Below, piece by piece: positions 1 to 8,002 of a DNA stretch of 36,774 bases; position 1 is the first letter of the stretch, and each line of letters starts with the position of its first letter. Source of the DNA: Chloroflexota bacterium (lineage in GTDB: Bacteria > Chloroflexota > Anaerolineae > JAAEKA01); NCBI GenBank assembly GCA_034717495.1, contig JAYELL010000001.1:29875-66648 (forward strand). The letters run 5' to 3'. The position numbers and the translations under genes were made by a program. The notes under the pieces are model-generated. The model was not told the DNA's origin. It did no database searches and saw nothing but the letters and a program-made list of their open reading frames with translations.

Positions 1-220
1 CGACCGGCTCCATGCCAGAAACCAGGACGGCGCAGGCCGTCCACTGGCCGTAGGCCCACAGAGCCGGACTTTATTTGGTGCTGCCTCTGCTTCTCGCCGA
101 GTAAACTCGGACTTTTCAGGTGCTTCGCCCCAGCGGTCGACCTGCGTCGACCGGCTCCATGCCAGAAACCAGGACGGCGCAGGCCGTCCACTGGCCGTAG
201 GCCCACAGAGCCGGACTTTA
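1..220. repeat. 73-bp direct repeat pair (1-73 and 148-220)
   Basis: Two copies of a 73-bp sequence, apparently identical by eye, lie at 1-73 and 148-220, separated by 74 bp. Each contains a small palindrome, GGACGG / CCGTCC with a 6-nt loop. Between the copies, CCGAG-TAAA-CTCGG (97-110) can form a short hairpin followed by ACTTTT, which could be a weak terminator for something left of the window. No coding sequence is supported in 1-512. The function is unknown, and the pattern looks like an intergenic repeat family. Confidence 0.75.
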
Positions 221-278
221 GTCGGCTCAGTATACCGCAGAATCGGAAGGATGTCAGGCCCTATGGCGGTCTCTCAGC

Positions 279-413
279 AATTCTCAATATGACGAAACAG
301 GGCGATGGAGTCGAGGCTTCAGGCGGTTCGTCAGCTGTTCTTACGCAGGACAAACGCGGCTAACCCAAAAAGGGGGCTGCGCACAGCCTCGACTCTTCTG
401 CATATTGAGAATT
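279..413. repeat. Nested inverted repeat upstream of the LacI promoter
   Basis: The outer arms are AATTCTCAATATG (279-291) and CATATTGAGAATT (401-413), a perfect 13-bp inverted repeat. Nested inside are GAGTCGAGGCT (308-318) and AGCCTCGACTC (385-395), a perfect 11-bp inverted repeat. The element spans 135 bp, has no credible gene in it, and ends 21 bp before the -35 box of the repressor promoter. It could be a small non-autonomous mobile element or a structured regulatory element. Nothing in the sequence decides between these. Confidence 0.65.
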
Positions 414-434
414 CCCCCTTTTGCAAAAAATGGC

Positions 435-463
435 TTGACAAGGATATGCAAATCTGTTATTAT
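435..463 (+). promoter_or_regulatory. Sigma-70-type promoter of the repressor/operon
   Basis: TTGACA (435-440) and TATTAT (458-463) are separated by exactly 17 bp. This is close to the sigma-70 consensus. Transcription would start near 470, inside the adjoining operator, leaving a leader of about 40 nt before the GTG start at 513. The position rules out the upstream in-frame ATG at 405 as the start of the repressor. Confidence 0.85.
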
Positions 464-465
464 GG

Positions 466-481
466 TTGGGAACGTTCCCAA
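466..481. promoter_or_regulatory. LacI-family operator, perfect 16-bp palindrome
   Basis: TTGGGAACGTTCCCAA is a perfect palindrome with the central CG typical of LacI/GalR-family operators. It starts 3 bp after the -10 box and covers the predicted transcription start, so a bound repressor would block initiation. Its position before the lacI-type gene suggests autoregulation, and regulation of the downstream cluster if it is co-transcribed. I noticed no second exact copy elsewhere in the window. Confidence 0.8.
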
Positions 482-512
482 TCTCCACGTAGCACCCTGG
501 AAAAAGCGCAAC

Positions 513-1580
513 GTGAAATCAAGACCCACCATCATCGATGTAGCTGAAAGAGCCGGCGTCTCCAAGAGCACCGTCTCGCGAGTCGTTGCGGATGATGGTC
601 AGGGGGTGAGCGACAGGGCCAGGGAGCGGGTGCAAAAAGCAATCGAAGAGCTGGGCTACGTGCCTAATGCGGTGGCCAGCAGCCTGCGCACGGCCCGCAC
701 CAACATCATCATGTTGACCATTCCAGACATCGCCAATCCCTTCTGGCCCGATCTGGCCCGTGGCGTGCAGGATGTGATGGATGAGGAGGGTTACGCGGTC
801 GTATTTGCCAACAGCGACTGGGACGGCCAACGGGAGGCCACATTCCTGCAGATGGCCGGTCGCAATCGCCTGGATGGTATTCTGATCAACCCCATTCAGG
901 TCAGCAACGAGGAACTTAAGGCGACCGGCATTCCCACGGTCGTGATCAGTTCCAGTGAACGATATCCTGACTTCGATGCCGTAGGCTCAGATAGCTTTGG
1001 CGCCGCTCAGCAGGCCCTCGCACACCTGACAGTCCTGGGGCATCGCCGCATCGGCCTGATCAGGGGGCGGCGCGTTCACCGGCTGCAGCATTCACGACTG
1101 GCCGGTTACCTGCACTATCTTCACGAGCATGGGTTGCCCATAGATGAAAACCTGATCGTCGAGGTTACTTTTGACGAGACAGGGGGCTTTCAGGCCATGG
1201 AACAGTTGCTGGCGTTACCCTGTCCACCCACAGCTGTCTTCGCCTCCAATGATCTCCTGGCCATCGGTGCCCTCCATGCAGCCCACGCAGCCGGTTTGCA
1301 GGTTCCAAGGGACCTATCCATCGTCGGTCTCGATGGTATCTTCGCTGCCTCTACCACCATCCCACCGTTGACTACCGTCGCCAAGCCCAAAGAAGTGATC
1401 GGCCGGCGAGCGGCTTGCCTGCTTCTGGAGCGAATTCGCCGCCTGGCGCCCTCGACGCCGAGGCGGGAAATCGTCGCCTGTCATCTTCAAGAGCGGGGGT
1501 CCACCGCCCTGCCAGGGGCCAGAAGATCCGATCAGGGCGGTCTGTCGTCTGTCACTCGATCGCTCAGGCAGGTAAGGTGA
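513..1580 (+). CDS. LacI-family transcriptional repressor
   Basis: A DNA-binding transcription factor of about 355 residues, the usual LacI/GalR length. The N-terminal helix-turn-helix reads TIIDVAERAGVSKSTVSRVV (residues about 6-25). It is followed by the hinge-helix region (PNAVASSLRT) and a periplasmic-binding-protein-like effector domain beginning around NIIMLTIPDIANPFW. I chose GTG at 513 because the protein then starts just before the HTH, as family members do, and because the promoter and operator lie at 435-481. An ATG at 405 in the same frame lies upstream of the promoter. The gene precedes an ARH enzyme by 33 bp and probably heads the whole catabolic cluster. The effector is presumably a small sugar or nucleoside derived from the imported substrate; that part is inference. 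Confidence 0.92.
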   Translation: MKSRPTIIDVAERAGVSKSTVSRVVADDGQGVSDRARERVQKAIEELGYVPNAVASSLRTARTNIIMLTIPDIANPFWPDLARGVQDVMDEEGYAVVFANSDWDGQREATFLQMAGRNRLDGILINPIQVSNEELKATGIPTVVISSSERYPDFDAVGSDSFGAAQQALAHLTVLGHRRIGLIRGRRVHRLQHSRLAGYLHYLHEHGLPIDENLIVEVTFDETGGFQAMEQLLALPCPPTAVFASNDLLAIGALHAAHAAGLQVPRDLSIVGLDGIFAASTTIPPLTTVAKPKEVIGRRAACLLLERIRRLAPSTPRREIVACHLQERGSTALPGARRSDQGGLSSVTRSLRQVR

Positions 1581-1613
1581 CGGAAACACTGAACTGGCGA
1601 AAGGATCCATCAG

Positions 1614-2597
1614 ATGATCGCACGTGCAACCTTGGCGCGCAACCGGAGTCTATGCGAGGACAAAGCCCTGGGCTGTATGCTGGGCCTGGCGGCTGGCGAT
1701 GCCCTGGGCGACATCGGCCGCGACGATTCCTACCGCCAGCGCTATGGCATCATCACCAACCTGTATGCCGGTGCCAAAAGCACCGACGACACCGAGTTCG
1801 CCCTGCTCACGGCCCGCACCCTCATCGACAATGACGGCAACCTGACCACCGACGCGCTGCTGCGATCCTGGCAGCGTTATATCCTGGATCAGGGTGGCGT
1901 CTACGAACGGGGTGGAAAACCGCTGTACGGCGCGGTCGAGAACCTCAAGCGGGGTATGCGGCCTCCCCTCTCCGGCATCGACAATGTGGCCAACAACGAC
2001 GACGGTGCGGCTATGCGCATCGCCCCCATCGGTATCGTGTGCGCGGGAGAACCTGAACGGGCTGCTGCCCTGGCCGAGATTGAGGCGCAAATCAGCCATC
2101 ACGCCGACGGCATTTGGGCTGCCCAGGCGGTGGCCGCCAGCGTCGCTGTTGCGATGGTCGATGGCAGCACCGATGAGATCATCGAGGCCGGTTTGAAGCA
2201 GATTCCAACGGATAGCTGGCTGGGGCGAGCCATGGGCCGCGCCATGGCCATCTGCGACCAGGAAGGCACCATCGAGGACGCCTGGGAACGCCTGCATATC
2301 GACCTGTGGACACCATCCCATTCGACCAGTGCCGAGGCGATTCCCCAGATATATGCCCTGTTTCGGCTGACCGACGGCGATTTCCGCCGCAGCATGTTCT
2401 GGGGTGGAAATTTCGGACGCGATGCCGATACCATCTGTGCAGTGCTCGGCGCAATCAACGGCGCGAAAGGAGGGTTGTCAGTCATTCCGGAGACTTGGAT
2501 AAAGAAAGTTCAACGGGCGGCGGGAGTCTGTCTTAGATTTGCTGCCCACGAGGATATCCCGACCTTGGCCAGGCAACTGGCCGCTTTCATTCGGTGA
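1614..2597 (+). CDS. ADP-ribosylglycohydrolase (ARH/DraG) family enzyme
   Basis: A single-domain ARH-fold protein (PF03747) of 327 residues. ARH enzymes hydrolyse N- or O-glycosidic bonds of ADP-ribose using a binuclear metal site. The motifs are all present: the N-terminal GCMLGLAAGDALGD (20-33), the first metal motif STDDTE (56-61), NDDGAAMRIAPIG (128-140), the ADGIWAAQAVAAS helix (164-176) and the second metal motif GRDADT (268-273). No signal peptide is visible, so it should be cytoplasmic. It starts 33 bp after the repressor and ends 62 bp before the sugar-binding protein. Family membership is clear. The substrate is not known: enzymes of this family encoded beside transporters and nucleoside hydrolases may act on small ribosides rather than on ADP-ribosylated protein. 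Confidence 0.88.
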   Translation: MIARATLARNRSLCEDKALGCMLGLAAGDALGDIGRDDSYRQRYGIITNLYAGAKSTDDTEFALLTARTLIDNDGNLTTDALLRSWQRYILDQGGVYERGGKPLYGAVENLKRGMRPPLSGIDNVANNDDGAAMRIAPIGIVCAGEPERAAALAEIEAQISHHADGIWAAQAVAASVAVAMVDGSTDEIIEAGLKQIPTDSWLGRAMGRAMAICDQEGTIEDAWERLHIDLWTPSHSTSAEAIPQIYALFRLTDGDFRRSMFWGGNFGRDADTICAVLGAINGAKGGLSVIPETWIKKVQRAAGVCLRFAAHEDIPTLARQLAAFIR

Positions 2598-2659
2598 TTG
2601 TTGAGAACCGAAACAAGGTTTGTTCACACATTTTCGAGATCCATCAAGGAGGATGAAAG

Positions 2660-4033
2660 ATGAAGAATTTGCACGCTTCCCGTCATTTCGCTTTCGGCCT
2701 GATGCTTCTGGCTATCGTCAGCATGGCTATGGTCGCCTGTGTTGCCCCGGCAGCACCTGCCCCCGCACCTGCAGAGAAACCTGCGGCTGCTGAACCTTCC
2801 GCAGAGGAACCCGTTACGGAAGAGGCCGTAACCATCGAGTGGTGGACCGTGTCCTCGGAGGAGTATTCCGAGGAAGCCCAACAGGGCATGATCGACCAGT
2901 TTGAGGCAGAACATCCCAACATCAAGGTCGACATGACCATTCTGCCCGACAGCGCTTTCTCCGAGAAGATGACTACCGCCCTTGGCGCCGGTGAAGGGGT
3001 GCCCGACGTGGCCTTTTTCTGGGACAACAACTGGTTCCCCGAGGCCCTGGAACTGACGCCCTTCATCGAGGCTGACCCCGACTTCAGCACCGATATCTAC
3101 TTCCCCGGCTTCTTCAAGACCCGCGCCACGTGGGGCGACAAGATCGTGGGCCTACCCCTGGGCGTTGGCGCCAACTTTGTGATGTATAACAAGGATGTTT
3201 TCGACGAGGCCGGTGTGGCCTATCCCAGCGAGGACTGGACCCCCGACGATTTCATCGAAATCGCAACCCAGTTGACCGATACCGACGTGAAACGCTGGGG
3301 TGGCGACCGGCCGCGCGGCCCCTACCGCGCCGTCTACTTCAACTACGGCGCTCGCCCTTACAGCGATGACAGCACTACCGTGGAAGGCTATCTGAACGGC
3401 CCTGAGTCGCTGGCAGCCTACACCTGGCTGTGGGATCTGATAAACAGCGGATCGACCCCCACCCCAGCCGATATCGAGGTTCTGGGCACGGAAGGCACCG
3501 GCCCGGTGGACCTTTTCCTGGCCGGGCGGCTCGCTATGGCGACCCTCAATCAGGGCCACATGCTCAATGCCGTGGAGGCTGACGCTAACTTCGGCATCGT
3601 GCCCGAACCTTTCCTGGCGGACAAGGAGAGTTACGTCCATGGCTGGGCGCTGACCTCCTCCATCTGGAAAGACACCGAACACCCAGATGAAGCGTGGCAA
3701 TTCCTCAGCTACTGGGTTGGCCCTGAGGGACAGAAATACCTGATGGAGAACGGCAACCTCTTCCCCTCAATCCCCTCCGTGCTTGAGCAGTATGAGCACG
3801 CGGACGAGGAGTACGCCCAGGCGTTCTTCAAGGTACTCGAGCAGGAGCAGGACGCCGAGTGGCTCATGGAACACCCCTGCTATCGAGGCGCGGTGCAGCG
3901 AGCAGTCGGCGACGTGTGGGACAAGATCATGTTCGGCACCATGGAACGCGACCAGATCCAGGCCGAGTTGGATGCGCTTGTGCCCGCCGCTCAGCAGGCT
4001 CTCGACGACTGTGTCCCGCGCCTGGGTGGTTGA
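2660..4033 (+). CDS. ABC transporter extracellular solute-binding lipoprotein (family 1)
   Basis: A secreted lipoprotein of 457 residues that delivers substrate to the two permeases downstream. The signal peptide ends in the lipobox MVAC with Cys27. An Ala/Pro/Glu-rich linker follows (28-53), then a family-1 sugar-binding fold starting at TIEWWTVSSEEYSEEAQQG. C-terminal segments such as WQFLSYWVGPEGQKYL fit the family. A strong ribosome site, AAGGAGGATGAAAG, precedes the ATG. Two inverted repeats lie between its stop and the next gene. Family-1 proteins usually bind oligosaccharides or glycosides, but the ligand here cannot be read from the sequence. Neighbouring ARH and nucleoside hydrolase genes suggest a ribosyl compound. 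Confidence 0.9.
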   Translation: MKNLHASRHFAFGLMLLAIVSMAMVACVAPAAPAPAPAEKPAAAEPSAEEPVTEEAVTIEWWTVSSEEYSEEAQQGMIDQFEAEHPNIKVDMTILPDSAFSEKMTTALGAGEGVPDVAFFWDNNWFPEALELTPFIEADPDFSTDIYFPGFFKTRATWGDKIVGLPLGVGANFVMYNKDVFDEAGVAYPSEDWTPDDFIEIATQLTDTDVKRWGGDRPRGPYRAVYFNYGARPYSDDSTTVEGYLNGPESLAAYTWLWDLINSGSTPTPADIEVLGTEGTGPVDLFLAGRLAMATLNQGHMLNAVEADANFGIVPEPFLADKESYVHGWALTSSIWKDTEHPDEAWQFLSYWVGPEGQKYLMENGNLFPSIPSVLEQYEHADEEYAQAFFKVLEQEQDAEWLMEHPCYRGAVQRAVGDVWDKIMFGTMERDQIQAELDALVPAAQQALDDCVPRLGG

Positions 4034-4047
4034 TTCCGACATCTGAG

Positions 4048-4117
4048 TCCACCTGATTACCTGGTGGAGCTACGCAGTCGATCTTCCGGTAGGGACGGGC
4101 CATCCTGTTCCTACCGG
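4048..4117 (+). promoter_or_regulatory. Two inverted repeats after the binding-protein gene
   Basis: TCCACC / GGTGGA (4048-4053, 4063-4068) and CCGGTAGG / CCTACCGG (4086-4093, 4110-4117) are perfect inverted repeats in the 144-bp binding protein-permease gap. Neither has a T-tract, so they are not typical intrinsic terminators. Hairpins at this point commonly stabilise the binding-protein mRNA relative to the permease mRNA. That role is inferred from location. Confidence 0.5.
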
Positions 4118-4210
4118 CGGAAATCCTAATCGAAGTGCGAAATTCCTCACCCGAAAGGGAGAGATCGACGCAATTGGTTGTTGTTCCCTGTTCCGATGGG
4201 AGATCACGGT

Positions 4211-5128
4211 ATGGCAAGTTGGCGTGAAATGTCCCCCAGAGCCAAACGCGAAGCCATCGACGGATACATCAGTATCTCGCCCTGGCTCATCGGGTTCCTG
4301 CTCTTTACTCTGGGGCCGATCCTCGCATCCGTATACTTCAGCTTCACCCAGTGGACCATCACCCGTCCGCCTGAGTGGGTGGGATTGGATAACTACGTGC
4401 GTATGTTCACCAGGGACCCTCTGTTCTGGACTGCACTCAAGGTGACGTTCACTTTCGTGATTCTGACCTTGCCGCTGCAGATTATTCTGGGCCTGGCACT
4501 TTCGCTGATGCTCAACCTCAAAGTGCGGGGCATGAATCTTTACAGAACGATCTTTTACATACCGGCCGTGATTTCGGGCGTGGCCGTATCTCTGATGTTC
4601 ATCTGGCTGCTCCAGCCCGATACGGGAGTCATCAACACCCTTCTGGAGGGCATCGGCATCCAGGGGCCCAACTGGTTTTGGGATCCCAACTGGGCACTGC
4701 CCTCGGTTGCCCTGATGAGCCTGTGGGCGGTCGGAGGCGGCGCGGTGATCTATCTGGCCGGCCTGCAGAACATCCCTCCTCACCTGTACGAGGCCGCTGA
4801 GATCGACGGCGCCAACACCTGGTACCGCTTCTGGCGCATCACGTTGCCTCTGTTGACACCAACGCTGTTCTTCCAACTCATCGTCACGATGATTGGAGCC
4901 TTCAAGGTCTTCACTGAGGCCTTCGTTATCACGAAAGGTGGTCCCCTGAAAGCCACCTACTTCTACCTCTTTTACTTTTACGAGGAAGCCTTTCAGAATT
5001 TCAACATGGGCTATGCCTCAGCGCTGGCAATATTACTGATGTTGATCATTTTGCTTGCCACTGTCCTGGTCAATTTCACCTCAAATCGCTGGGTTTATTA
5101 CGAATCAGATGGTGAGGGGGCAGCATGA
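4211..5128 (+). CDS. ABC transporter permease, CUT1 family (MalF-like)
   Basis: An inner-membrane permease of about 305 residues. It has several hydrophobic segments, beginning PWLIGFLLFTLGPILASVYF, and the cytoplasmic EAA loop YEAAEIDGANTWYRFWRITL that docks with the ATPase. I chose ATG 4211 because GGGAG lies 8 bp upstream (4198-4202). A start at 4178 would add 11 residues without a good ribosome site. It overlaps the next permease by four bases (ATGA), so the two are translationally coupled. No ATPase gene lies in the cluster, so a shared MsmK-type ATPase encoded elsewhere is likely, as in many CUT1 systems. Confidence 0.92.
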   Translation: MASWREMSPRAKREAIDGYISISPWLIGFLLFTLGPILASVYFSFTQWTITRPPEWVGLDNYVRMFTRDPLFWTALKVTFTFVILTLPLQIILGLALSLMLNLKVRGMNLYRTIFYIPAVISGVAVSLMFIWLLQPDTGVINTLLEGIGIQGPNWFWDPNWALPSVALMSLWAVGGGAVIYLAGLQNIPPHLYEAAEIDGANTWYRFWRITLPLLTPTLFFQLIVTMIGAFKVFTEAFVITKGGPLKATYFYLFYFYEEAFQNFNMGYASALAILLMLIILLATVLVNFTSNRWVYYESDGEGAA

Positions 5129-6027
5129 CACAGTCTACCGTGGCCGACACATCCCAGGCCCAGACACCATCCAACATCAAACAACCGTTGCTCTCGCGCC
5201 GGGCACGTCACTGGTTGGGGCATGGCGCGGCCTACATCTTCATGACCGCCCTGGCGCTGGTCTTCATGATTCCCATTCTCTGGATGCTTTCCACCTCCCT
5301 GAAAGCACGTTGGGAGGTCTTCGCCTGGCCGCCCCAGTGGATTCCGGAAACTATCCACTGGGAAAACTACGTCGAGGCCTTCACTCGTTATCCCATGGGC
5401 CGTTTCATGCTCAACTCCACCATCCTGGTCGCAGCCACCATTGTGGGCGAGTTATTTGCCGTGCCCCTGGTCGCTTACGGGTTTGCTCGCCTGCGTTTTC
5501 CAGGAAAAAATGTGCTCTTCCTGATCATGCTGGGCACCATGATGATTCCGGGACACATCAAACTGATTCCCCTTTTCACCATCTACCACCGCCTGGGCTG
5601 GATCGACACCTACCTGCCCCTGATCGTTCCCGCCTTTTTTGGCAGTCCCTTCTTCATCTTCTTGATGGTTCAATACATGAAAACCATCCCACGTGATCTG
5701 GATGATGCAGCCCGCATCGACGGCGCAGGCACCTGGGGCATACTCTACCGCGTGTTATTGCCATTATGTGTACCGCCCCTGACCATCGTCGTCGTTTTCA
5801 CCTTTTTGTGGACCTGGAATGAGTTCCTGCATCCCCTCATCTTCCTCAACAGTTTTGAGCTTTTTCCTGTCCAGGTCGGCCTGGCCCTGTTCAAGGGGCG
5901 TTACAGCGTGGAATGGAATCTGTTCATGGCCGCCACGCTAATCTCAATCATCCCGATTCTGATCCTCTATTTCTTCAGCCAGAAACAACTGATCGGTGGC
6001 ATTGCCTCGGTGGGACTGAAAGGATAG
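5125..6027 (+). CDS. ABC transporter permease, CUT1 family (MalG-like)
   Basis: The second inner-membrane permease, 300 residues. The first transmembrane segment follows an N-terminal tail (GAAYIFMTALALVFMIPILW). A MalG-type sequence WMLSTSLKARWEVFAWPPQW follows. The EAA loop is LDDAARIDGAGTWGILYRVL. The C-terminus KQLIGGIASVGLKG is typical of MalG-type permeases. The start overlaps the preceding stop (ATGA). With the binding protein at 2660 and the permease at 4211 it forms the importer. The nucleoside hydrolase gene starts 5 bp after its stop, linking transport directly to an intracellular hydrolase. Confidence 0.93.
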   Translation: MTQSTVADTSQAQTPSNIKQPLLSRRARHWLGHGAAYIFMTALALVFMIPILWMLSTSLKARWEVFAWPPQWIPETIHWENYVEAFTRYPMGRFMLNSTILVAATIVGELFAVPLVAYGFARLRFPGKNVLFLIMLGTMMIPGHIKLIPLFTIYHRLGWIDTYLPLIVPAFFGSPFFIFLMVQYMKTIPRDLDDAARIDGAGTWGILYRVLLPLCVPPLTIVVVFTFLWTWNEFLHPLIFLNSFELFPVQVGLALFKGRYSVEWNLFMAATLISIIPILILYFFSQKQLIGGIASVGLKG

Positions 6028-6032
6028 GTACT

Positions 6033-6929
6033 ATGGCCGCACGGCCGATCATTCTGGACACGGACGTCGGCACCGATGTAGACGACGCCTTCGCTATTGC
6101 CCTGGCCGCCCGGTCACCCGAGCTCAAGCTGGAAGCCGTGACGACGGTCTTTGGCCATGTAACACGGCGCGCTCGCATGGCCCGCAAGCTGCTCGATCTG
6201 TTGGACCAGTCTGCTGTTCCGGTGGCAAGGGGCATGGAGAGCCCGATCACGCCCGGTAAGGAGGTCTATTGGGGTGGTTGGGAAGGGGAGGGTTTTCTTT
6301 CCACGGGGGACGAGTCCCTGCCTCTCGATCCCCGCAACGGTGTAGATCTCATTTGCGACTTGCTCGAAACAGCGGCCGAACCTATCACGCTGGTTGCCAT
6401 TGGTCCTCTCACCAACATTGCCACCGTGATCCTTCTCAGGCCAGATCTGCTGCCTGCTATTGACGAGATCATCTGTATGGCAGGCACCATCGTGCCCGGG
6501 CAAGAGGAGTGGAACGTCCAGTGCGATCCGGAGGCGGCTCGGATCGTATTCCAGTCGGGACTGCCGATTACGCTGGGTACCCGATTCATTGTCAACCAGC
6601 CCCGGCTGACTCAGCTTCACCGCCAGCGACTGGCCGCCCGCTGCGATGACCCGGCAGTACACGCGCTTGTGGCCATGCTGGACGTGTTCCTGGACAGGAA
6701 GCAGCGCGACTCCACACCCATGTACGATCCTGTAACGTTGAGTATGGCGTTTACCGAAAAGTTTGTTCAGACTCAAGCCATGGCCGTTGCCGTTCAACTC
6801 GAGGACGGCGTACTGCACCTGACACCGCAGCCATCTGGCGAGCCGAACATGCACATCTCGGTCGGCGTGCAACCGGAACTGTTCGTCGACGCCTTGGTTG
6901 ATCGCCTCCTTGGCCAACATGAACAGTGA
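6033..6929 (+). CDS. Nucleoside hydrolase (inosine/uridine-preferring family)
   Basis: A cytoplasmic N-ribohydrolase-type enzyme of about 298 residues (PF01156), the usual family size. The calcium-binding N-terminal motif DTDVGTDVDD occupies residues 9-18. ITLVAIGPLTNIATVI and the conserved EWNVQCDPEAA segment follow, and MYDPVTL supplies the late conserved Asp. Family members cleave the N-glycosidic bond of nucleosides to ribose and base. I chose ATG 6033 because AAAGGA lies just upstream and the motif starts nine residues in. A longer frame from 5913 would run back through the permease gene. Its position between the importer and three ARH-type enzymes suggests the imported compound is a nucleoside or related riboside. 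Exact specificity cannot be predicted. Confidence 0.9.
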   Translation: MAARPIILDTDVGTDVDDAFAIALAARSPELKLEAVTTVFGHVTRRARMARKLLDLLDQSAVPVARGMESPITPGKEVYWGGWEGEGFLSTGDESLPLDPRNGVDLICDLLETAAEPITLVAIGPLTNIATVILLRPDLLPAIDEIICMAGTIVPGQEEWNVQCDPEAARIVFQSGLPITLGTRFIVNQPRLTQLHRQRLAARCDDPAVHALVAMLDVFLDRKQRDSTPMYDPVTLSMAFTEKFVQTQAMAVAVQLEDGVLHLTPQPSGEPNMHISVGVQPELFVDALVDRLLGQHEQ

Positions 6930-8001
6930 CCCTTTCTTTCTGGCACAGGACATATTTCCCGGCCTGTCTACTCATCCCTCGTGCCACGCCCCAACCATTA
7001 TCGCTCTGCCTGACGACAGTTTGCTGGTAGCGTTTTATGCCGGCAGTCTGGAGAAGGCGTACGACGTCGCTATCTTGACCTCTCGATATCACCCGGCATC
7101 TCGGACCTGGTCATTGCCCCGGGTGGTCGTGGATCTGCCATGCAGGTCATTGGGCAATCCTGTGCTTTTCCTGAACCCGGCGGGCGTTCTGCATCTCTTC
7201 TATCTCGTTATGCAGGGAGACAGATGGTTCCAGTGCTCTATCCACCAGGTTACCTCGACCGATTTCGGGACCGCCTGGCGTTCAGACACCATGTTCCGCG
7301 AGGAAACAGGCTGGACAACGCGCAACAATCTGCTCCTGCTATCGAACGGCAGCATACTCTTTCCGCTCAGCGACAACGTACGGGGTGGGGCGATCTGTTT
7401 GTTGTCCGGCGACGGCGGACATAACTGGCAGGAGGGGGAGATGATCGCCTCCTCCCCCAAGAATGAGCAGCCGGCCGTCGTGCAACTCTCCGACAATAGT
7501 CTCTTGGCCTACATGCGCACGGGCGGAAAGGGAGGCCTCTGCTGGCAATCCCGCTCTTTTGACCTGGGACAATCGTGGGCGCCGGCCGAGCCAGGACCAT
7601 TCAAGAATCCAAACTCGGCTATGGCCATGATCCGGCTCACCGGCGGCAGCCTGGTTGCAGTTTACAACGACTCGGACGATCACCGCTTTCGCACGCCACT
7701 CAATGTGGCCCTGTCGGTCGATGAAGGGCGCACCTGGCCCTGCGTCCGGTCGCTGGAAACTGGCAATGGCCGATTCAACTATCTGGGGATATCGGTCGAT
7801 GGACAGGAGAGCGTCGAGTTCTCTTATCCGGCGATCACGCAGAACAGCGAGGGCCTGATCCATATCGTCTACACCAACTGCCGCAGGAACATCAGGCATG
7901 TGATGTGCAACGAGGCCTGGCTGCAGGATAGCTATCTGTCCAGGCGCATGGAGGGGCCGCGTGCCCCGGCGCCTGGCGAGCGTGGAGGTCAGGGAGACTG
8001 A
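6919..8001 (+). CDS. Intracellular BNR/Asp-box (sialidase-like) propeller protein
   Basis: A protein of about 360 residues related to the BNR_2 sialidase-like family. Four Asp boxes with the S-x-D-x-G-x-x-W pattern are visible: STDFGTAW (113-120), SGDGGHNW (163-170), SFDLGQSW (213-220) and SVDEGRTW (266-273). This indicates a six-bladed beta-propeller. The late segment VEFSYPAITQNSEGLIHIVY resembles the sialidase-family active-site region. There is no signal peptide, which is unusual for a sialidase and suggests a cytoplasmic role on an imported glycoside. The preferred ATG at 6919 overlaps the nucleoside hydrolase stop; an ATG at 6898 is also possible. The stop lies one base before the next ATG. 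The true substrate is unknown, and sialic acid specificity is not implied. Confidence 0.82.
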   Translation: MNSDPFFLAQDIFPGLSTHPSCHAPTIIALPDDSLLVAFYAGSLEKAYDVAILTSRYHPASRTWSLPRVVVDLPCRSLGNPVLFLNPAGVLHLFYLVMQGDRWFQCSIHQVTSTDFGTAWRSDTMFREETGWTTRNNLLLLSNGSILFPLSDNVRGGAICLLSGDGGHNWQEGEMIASSPKNEQPAVVQLSDNSLLAYMRTGGKGGLCWQSRSFDLGQSWAPAEPGPFKNPNSAMAMIRLTGGSLVAVYNDSDDHRFRTPLNVALSVDEGRTWPCVRSLETGNGRFNYLGISVDGQESVEFSYPAITQNSEGLIHIVYTNCRRNIRHVMCNEAWLQDSYLSRRMEGPRAPAPGERGGQGD

Positions 8002-8002
8002 T

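Noticed and set aside
405-512. N-terminal extension of the repressor from ATG 405
   Set aside because: The extension lies upstream of and across the promoter and operator, and its sequence does not match LacI N-termini. GTG 513 fits the family.
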